Shown: positions 6,802 to 10,514 of the stretch, piece by piece
Layout of the letters: every line of letters begins with the position of its first letter
Numbering within the stretch: position 1 is the first letter of the stretch
Source of the DNA: CAYNRA01 sp964399465
GTDB lineage: Bacteria > Bacteroidota > Bacteroidia > Cytophagales > Spirosomataceae
Reading direction: 5' to 3'
DNA length: 10,514 nucleotides
Assembly (NCBI GenBank): GCA_964399465.1
Contig: CAYNRA010000091.1
Location: forward strand, 1 to 10,514
Translations under genes and position numbers: made by a program
The notes under the pieces: generated by a model
The model's database searches: none
What the model saw: only the letters and a program-made list of their open reading frames with translations
Told to the model about the DNA's origin: nothing

Positions 6802-7503
6802 ATGAGAAAAATGAGTTTAGTCTGGTTATTTATGAGTTTTTTTATGTTTCGAGTAGAGGCGCAATCCCTGAAAGGAGCATGGGAATACAAAGAGGGACAA
6901 AAAACGACACGTCTGGTGGCGGACGATGCGTATGTGATAGTGACAGAATTTTCGGAAGCGGAGCGAACGTTTTTTCGGACATGGGGTGGTACATATACCA
7001 TCAGTGTACAGGGCCAGTTGGCGGTAAATGTAGAGTTTGATACAAAAGAGCCCGAAGCGGTGGCGTCTATTCAGACCTTTTCGTTGAAAGTAAAGAAAAA
7101 ATCGCTGGAGTTACAAAAAATGAATTTTGACCGTTTGGATCAGGGTACTGAAACGCCCTTGGCTGGAAATTGGCGAATTACAACCAGAATGCAGCCAGAT
7201 GGGTCTGAGGTTGTGATGAAGCCTGGGCCGAGAAAAACAGTGAAATTATTGACGGGCTCGACGTTCCAGTGGGTAGCTTTAAATAAAGAAACACGGGAGT
7301 TTTTTGGTTCCGGTGGAGGGCGATATACGTTTCTCGATGGAGAATACATAGAAACCATTCAGTTCTTTTCACGCGATGCATCACGTGTTGGCGCTCAACT
7401 TCGGTTTCAGGCAGAGGTAAACGATACGACTTGGATTCATTCAGGGAAAAGTTCAAAAGGGGAGCCAATTCGTGAAGTTTGGACAAAGAAAAAGCCTGAT
7501 TAA
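6802..7503 (+). CDS. secreted protein with two tandem lipocalin-like (DUF4488-type) domains
   Basis: This 233-residue protein starts with a signal peptide (MRKMSLVWLFMSFFMFRVEA, cut about 20/21 before QSLKG). An ATG at 6730 is in frame, but the extra 24 residues would bury the signal peptide and a promoter-like element lies between the two starts, so I chose 6802. The mature part contains two copies of one domain, about 22-107 and 118-231. Each has LxGxW at its start, then KT.+L (34-38 and 145-149), a charged ER/RE-FF segment (54-58 and 165-168), GGxYTF/I (62-67 and 172-177) and xxIxFxxxx. The second copy, ending HSGKSSKGEPIREVW, resembles the lipocalin-like DUF4488 domains common in Bacteroidota secreted proteins. 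A barrel binding a small hydrophobic molecule is possible, but no ligand is known. It is probably periplasmic or exported and is transcribed alone. Confidence 0.85.
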   Translation: MRKMSLVWLFMSFFMFRVEAQSLKGAWEYKEGQKTTRLVADDAYVIVTEFSEAERTFFRTWGGTYTISVQGQLAVNVEFDTKEPEAVASIQTFSLKVKKKSLELQKMNFDRLDQGTETPLAGNWRITTRMQPDGSEVVMKPGPRKTVKLLTGSTFQWVALNKETREFFGSGGGRYTFLDGEYIETIQFFSRDASRVGAQLRFQAEVNDTTWIHSGKSSKGEPIREVWTKKKPD

Positions 7504-7518
7504 TCAGGCTTTTTCTTT
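7485..7518. terminator. perfect 34-bp palindrome acting as bidirectional terminator
   Basis: Arms 7485-7501 and 7502-7518 are exact reverse complements (17 of 17). In RNA the central TTAA would form the loop. The GC core is AGCCTGA/TCAGGCT, flanked by an A-rich side and TTTTTCTTT. The left arm encodes the last residues of the lipocalin-like protein (KKKPD) and holds part of its stop codon. The right arm ends 3 nt before the stop of the convergent LysM gene. Confidence 0.88.
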
Positions 7519-7521
7519 GGG

Positions 7522-8160
7522 TTATCGTCTAGTTGGATAAGGTATAACCAATTTTTCTCCGCGTTCCGCGTAATTCTGTTTTTTATTATTGGCAAGCATA
7601 ATTTTTTCTACACTGACATTATATTTTGCACTTACAACTTTCAATATATCTCCAGGCCCAACCGTATGAATGGCCAAAACGGGTACTTTTATTTGAGTAA
7701 TTCCAACTTTAATTGCATTTGGATTAACGTCTGGGTTTTGCTTTTGTAACGTCGTCAAGGCTAAATTGTACTGTGTCGCGATACTAAAGAACGTTTGCTC
7801 CGCCTGAACAACATGCGTGTGAAAAGTGCCATCTGTTGGAATAACTTCCTTTTTTTCTTTCGGTTGATTGACAGACGTAGGCTTTTGCGCTGGAATCGTT
7901 TCCAAAGATTCATCAGTTACAACGTTCTCGTCCATCACCTCAGGTTCTTCAGGGGCTTCTTCTGCTTGAGACAAAGGTTGTTCTGCAGTTACTTGTAAAT
8001 CTTGAATAGTGGAAGGTTCATCCGAAAGATATTTCCAAAAAATAAACAGAAGCAAACATACAATACCAACCAGAATAATTAGTACTGCCATGGGTAGATT
8101 GGTAGACGGCTCCTTGGGGCGTTTGTTCGATGTTGAATTTTCTTCACTCATGGTATTCAT
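7522..8160 (-). CDS. membrane-anchored protein with two LysM domains
   Basis: The 212-residue protein has a short, charged, probably cytoplasmic N-terminus (1-22) and one transmembrane helix (about 23-45, PMAVLIILVGIVCLLLFIFW). A low-complexity acidic and proline-rich linker follows (about 48-112). Two LysM modules follow: 115-161 (HVVQAEQTFFSIATQYNL..LQKQNP..) and 165-208 (HTVGPGDILKVVSAKYNVSVEKIMLANN..IPYP). LysM binds the GlcNAc-containing sugar backbone of peptidoglycan, so the protein probably tethers the inner membrane to the wall from the periplasm. No catalytic domain is visible. ATG 8160-8158 overlaps the purE stop by 4 nt (ATGA), indicating coupling; a second ATG at 8151 (Met4) is an alternative start. 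It is the last gene of the purK-purE operon and ends at a shared terminator. Confidence 0.9.
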   Translation of the reverse strand: MNTMSEENSTSNKRPKEPSTNLPMAVLIILVGIVCLLLFIFWKYLSDEPSTIQDLQVTAEQPLSQAEEAPEEPEVMDENVVTDESLETIPAQKPTSVNQPKEKKEVIPTDGTFHTHVVQAEQTFFSIATQYNLALTTLQKQNPDVNPNAIKVGITQIKVPVLAIHTVGPGDILKVVSAKYNVSVEKIMLANNKKQNYAERGEKLVIPYPTRR

Positions 8161-8648
8161 TTATTTGGGATTTGCTGAATTTCTTGACTCATTTGTCCTA
8201 CCTGTTCAATCATTTCTTTTTTATGGATTAGTAACTTTTTTGCCGTTTCTTCATCCAGTAAACTCATCATTTGAGCGGCCAGAATTCCTGCATTTTTAGC
8301 ACCATTTAGAGCAACTGTAGCAACAGGAACACCATTTGGCATTTGTAAGATGGATAAAACAGAATCCCAACCATCAATAGAATTACTGGATTTAATAGGC
8401 ACGCCAATCACAGGAAGTGTAGTACTTGCTGCTACCATCCCTGGTAAGTGTGCTGCTCCTCCTGCTCCTGCAATGATGACTTTAACACCTCTTTCACGCG
8501 CATTTTCAGCAAAATCGACTAATTTTAGCGGGGTTCTGTGCGCAGACACAACATCTACTTCATAGGAGATGCCAAAAGTTTCTAACATATCCGCAGCTCC
8601 TTTCATTATTGGCCAGTCTGAGCTACTTCCCATTACTATACTTACCAT
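8157..8648 (-). CDS. purE: N5-carboxyaminoimidazole ribonucleotide mutase (class I PurE)
   Basis: PurE converts N5-CAIR to CAIR in cytoplasmic de novo purine synthesis, taking its substrate from PurK. The 163-residue length is normal for class I enzymes. Visible signatures are GSSSDWP (7-13), SAHRTP (35-40) with the catalytic His37, GAGGAAHLPGM (61-71), and LQMPNGVPVATVALNGAKNA (101-120), the class I pattern. The enzyme acts as an octamer in known relatives. The gene follows purK by 8 nt and overlaps the LysM gene by 4 nt. There is no Shine-Dalgarno sequence, only an AT-rich leader, as is usual in Bacteroidota. The presence of PurK next door supports mutase over direct AIR carboxylase activity. 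Confidence 0.98.
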   Translation of the reverse strand: MVSIVMGSSSDWPIMKGAADMLETFGISYEVDVVSAHRTPLKLVDFAENARERGVKVIIAGAGGAAHLPGMVAASTTLPVIGVPIKSSNSIDGWDSVLSILQMPNGVPVATVALNGAKNAGILAAQMMSLLDEETAKKLLIHKKEMIEQVGQMSQEIQQIPNK

Positions 8649-8656
8649 GTGTATTT

Positions 8657-9796
8657 TTATTTTTGATGTGAGATGACACGTAAATGGTTCTTTACCAAAT
8701 CAACTTTTTCCTTCAATTCCTCTATATTTTTACCGGTGATTGTAACATGTCCCATTTTTCGAAACGGTTTTGTTATTTTTTTACCGTATAAAAATGGATG
8801 AATACCAGCTTTGGCTAAAAGTTGATCCATTCCTTCATAGATAGGCGTACCAATGTATCCGTCTTCTCCTAAAATATTGACCATAGCCGCTGGAATTAAC
8901 GAGTCTGAATCACCAAGTGGTAGGTCTAAAATAGCCCGAATATGTTGTTCAAATTGAGATGTATGATTGGCACGCATGGTTTGATGCCCGCTATTGTGCG
9001 GGCGAGGAGCGCATTCATTGACAAGTATCTCGCCGTCAGGCAACAAGAACATTTCTACCGCCAAAAGGCCGACAATTTCCATGTCATGCGCTACTTTTTT
9101 CGCGATTTCCTGTGCTTTTGCACTCGTTTGTTCAGAAACCATGGCTGGTGCAAAAAGATACTCAACCAAATTCGCTTCTGGATGAAAAACCATCTCAACA
9201 ACTGGAAATGTGCGTATTTCTCCTGAAGCAGATCTCGCTACGATGACTGCCAATTCTTTTTCAAAAGGAACCAAGGTTTCAATAAATGTATCACCTGGTA
9301 GGGCTTTGGGCAAATCTTCTATTGAGCGAAGTACTTGGACTCCTTTTCCATCATAGCCCCCTGTTTCTGCCTTTTGAACAACCGGAAATTGTGAAATAGA
9401 TAATGCTAAATCCTCTGTAACCCGTTTGAAATCAGCCGTAGGTATATGATGTTCAACAAAAAACTCCTTTTGAATACGTTTATTTTGAATTGTTCTTAAG
9501 ACGGAGGGTTGTGGATATACTTTTTTACCTATGGAGGCTAGATAGTCAAGTGCATCCACATTTACATGCTCTATTTCAATTGTAATAATGTCACACGAAA
9601 GTCCAAACTGAATTACCTTTTCATAGTCAAGTAAAGAGGCACAAACAAATTCATGCGCGTAAGTAGCACATGGGGCACTGGAGTCAGGGTCCATAGATTT
9701 TATGTAAATATCAAATTCCATGGCTGCCTGGACAAGCATTTTACCAAGTTGCCCACCTCCAAGTATTCCGAGAGTTTTAGTTGTGTCAAAACGCAT
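8657..9796 (-). CDS. purK: 5-(carboxyamino)imidazole ribonucleotide synthase (PurK, ATP-grasp)
   Basis: PurK makes N5-CAIR from AIR, bicarbonate and ATP, one step before PurE. With the start at 9796 it has 379 residues, normal for the family. The pre-ATP-grasp domain opens with LGILGGGQLGKM (9-20). The ATP-grasp region has NKRIQKEFFVEHHIPT (105-120), KAETGGYDGKGVQV (142-155) and FIETLVPFEKELAVIV (171-186). The metal and substrate-binding signature is NECAPRPHNSGH (260-271) followed by SQFEQHIRA. The open frame reaches an upstream ATG at 9940, but the extra 48 residues are Cys/Phe/Ile-rich, match nothing in PurK and would lie upstream of an exact -7 promoter box. First gene of the purK-purE-LysM operon. 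Confidence 0.97.
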   Translation of the reverse strand: MRFDTTKTLGILGGGQLGKMLVQAAMEFDIYIKSMDPDSSAPCATYAHEFVCASLLDYEKVIQFGLSCDIITIEIEHVNVDALDYLASIGKKVYPQPSVLRTIQNKRIQKEFFVEHHIPTADFKRVTEDLALSISQFPVVQKAETGGYDGKGVQVLRSIEDLPKALPGDTFIETLVPFEKELAVIVARSASGEIRTFPVVEMVFHPEANLVEYLFAPAMVSEQTSAKAQEIAKKVAHDMEIVGLLAVEMFLLPDGEILVNECAPRPHNSGHQTMRANHTSQFEQHIRAILDLPLGDSDSLIPAAMVNILGEDGYIGTPIYEGMDQLLAKAGIHPFLYGKKITKPFRKMGHVTITGKNIEELKEKVDLVKNHLRVISHQK

Positions 9797-9825
9797 GAGT
9801 AATCCGTAGTTCAGTATTTTGGTAA

Positions 9826-9859
9826 CAAAGATACGGTCAATCACCAAAAAAACTTGCAA
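9826..9859 (-). promoter_or_regulatory. candidate promoter of the purK-purE-LysM operon
   Basis: On the minus strand the -7 box TATCTTTG (9833-9826) matches TAnnTTTG exactly. A TTGC (9859-9856) lies 22 nt further upstream as a partial -33 element, and a full TTTG (9863-9860) lies 26 nt upstream. The box is 29 nt before the purK ATG at 9796. The leader would be only about 20-25 nt, leaving no room for a purine riboswitch. Confidence 0.55.
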
Positions 9860-9884
9860 CAAAATAACAGTTTTAAAAAATGCG

Positions 9885-9917
9885 TTTGGGTTATCTATAC
9901 AAATTTTACATATTTTG
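9885..9917 (+). promoter_or_regulatory. candidate promoter of the PorP/SprF-like gene
   Basis: TTTG (9885-9888) is followed after 22 nt by TATTTTG (9911-9917), a one-base-short version of TAnnTTTG. It lies 51 nt before the ATG at 9969. It is divergent from, and does not overlap, the purK promoter candidate. It is weaker than the purK box. Confidence 0.3.
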
Positions 9918-9968
9918 GAGAAAAAATTACAGACTTTCATGTAATATTGCCTTATAATCTAGTGCTTC

Positions 9969-10514
9969 ATGCGGTATATATTCCTATTATTCGTTTTATT
10001 AACAACAACGAGAACTCTCGCCCAACAACCTCTTTTGGATATATATCCGCTTGAAAACATTGGACTAAACCCTGCTTTTACGGGTAGTAGAGGTTATTTT
10101 AATTTATCGGGTGTTCTCGGAAACCAATTGAATGGAACTTTTCGTCCGGCACAGGTTTCCCAAGTTTTAACGGCAGATGCGCTGCTCATTAATGAGAAAA
10201 GCGGGTTTTCTTTTCAAGGATTCAATAGTACGGCTGCTACGTTTGTAAATTCAGGCATTAAACTAAACTATGCTCGTGTAATCGATTTTGAGACGTTCCA
10301 AGTTCGTGCTGGAGCATCATTAGGGGGACGTTTTCGTACTTTTTTTAACGGAAATTTTGATAACCGTCAATTTATTGACCCTCTGGTAGGTCTCGGGATT
10401 TTGGTGAATACAGATGACTTTTATGTAGGTGCATCGTCTCCTGCGATTTTACTAAAAGGAATTGCTTTGGATCCTAGAATGAACCCACTTATTTTGAGTT
10501 TTGGCATTGTTAAA
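9969..10514 (+). CDS. PorP/SprF-family type IX secretion-associated outer-membrane protein (partial, runs off the right edge)
   Basis: The ATG at 9969 opens a frame of 182 codons with no stop before the window ends. It starts with a signal peptide (MRYIFLLFVLLTTTRTLAQQ, cut after about residue 18). The family hallmark follows: the YPLENIGLNPAFTGSRG region (26-42), comparable to the usual 'NPAYAGS' motif, then VLGNQLNGTFRP in the place of the common 'xxQW.G'. Alternating hydrophobic strands follow (SGIKLNYARV, VRAGASLGG, FYVGASSPAIL), consistent with a beta-barrel. PorP/SprF proteins are outer-membrane partners of PorK/PorL/PorM and of gliding adhesin secretion, and often anchor T9SS cargo. 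Roughly half the protein is present. Only this gene of any such cluster lies in the window, so core-component versus orphan paralogue is unresolved. Confidence 0.85.
   Translation, partial: MRYIFLLFVLLTTTRTLAQQPLLDIYPLENIGLNPAFTGSRGYFNLSGVLGNQLNGTFRPAQVSQVLTADALLINEKSGFSFQGFNSTAATFVNSGIKLNYARVIDFETFQVRAGASLGGRFRTFFNGNFDNRQFIDPLVGLGILVNTDDFYVGASSPAILLKGIALDPRMNPLILSFGIVK

Noticed and set aside
9797..9940. N-terminal extension of purK to the upstream ATG at 9940
   Set aside because: The extra 48 residues are Cys/Phe/Ile-rich and unlike PurK. They would start upstream of an exact -7 promoter box (9833-9826), whereas the ATG at 9796 puts the GILGGGQLG motif at the normal distance from the N-terminus.
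9797..9968. Purine riboswitch upstream of purK
   Set aside because: The predicted leader is only about 20-25 nt. I see no conserved three-way-junction aptamer elements in the spacer on the minus strand.
1..10514. Mobile element, CRISPR array, defence island, tRNA or rRNA
   Set aside because: I saw no transposase or integrase frame, no regularly spaced direct repeats, no attachment-site-like duplication and no tRNA-like cloverleaf. The gene content is housekeeping and envelope-related.

Overview
The window looks like ordinary chromosomal DNA of a member of the Bacteroidota, probably a Cytophagales-type environmental bacterium. The evidence is a PorP/SprF-family gene (type IX secretion and gliding machinery), a TonB-dependent receptor with the Bacteroidota layout of carboxypeptidase-regulatory domain, plug and OMP_b-brl_3-type barrel, AT-rich spacers, no clear Shine-Dalgarno sequences, and several promoter -7 boxes of the Bacteroidota form TAnnTTTG. 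The genus cannot be fixed from the sequence alone.

Layout, left to right. Positions 1-143 hold the possible tail of a plus-strand gene and a strong bidirectional terminator hairpin (91-126). Positions 144-3104 are a tight three-gene minus-strand operon, transcribed as an MpaB/Lcp-like oxygenase (DUF2236), then a TetR-type regulator, then an ABC1/AarF/UbiB-family atypical kinase. The junctions are a 4-nt gap and a 4-nt ATGA overlap. A 138-nt divergent spacer separates it from a YheT-type alpha/beta hydrolase (3243-4199, plus). A hairpin terminator then separates that gene from a convergent outer-membrane receptor (4228-6633, minus). The receptor contains a 10-N assembly gap that falls on the most conserved part of the barrel.

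A second divergent spacer leads to a secreted protein with two tandem lipocalin-like domains (6802-7503, plus). Its last codons form half of a perfect 34-bp palindrome that serves as terminator toward the next convergent unit. That unit is the minus-strand purine operon purK-purE (9796-8157), which also carries a membrane-anchored double-LysM protein (8160-7522) coupled to purE by a 4-nt overlap. A third divergent spacer has face-to-face candidate promoters for purK and for a PorP/SprF-like gene (9969 onward, plus) that runs off the right edge.

Functionally, purK and purE carry out the two-step carboxylation of AIR to CAIR in de novo purine synthesis. The oxygenase/TetR/ABC1-kinase operon looks like a co-regulated membrane-lipid or isoprenoid-related module of unknown substrate, and is the part of the window most worth following up. 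The receptor, the secreted protein, the LysM protein and the PorP-like protein are envelope components. I found no mobile element, CRISPR array, rRNA or tRNA. No stretch longer than 300 nt lacks a gene.
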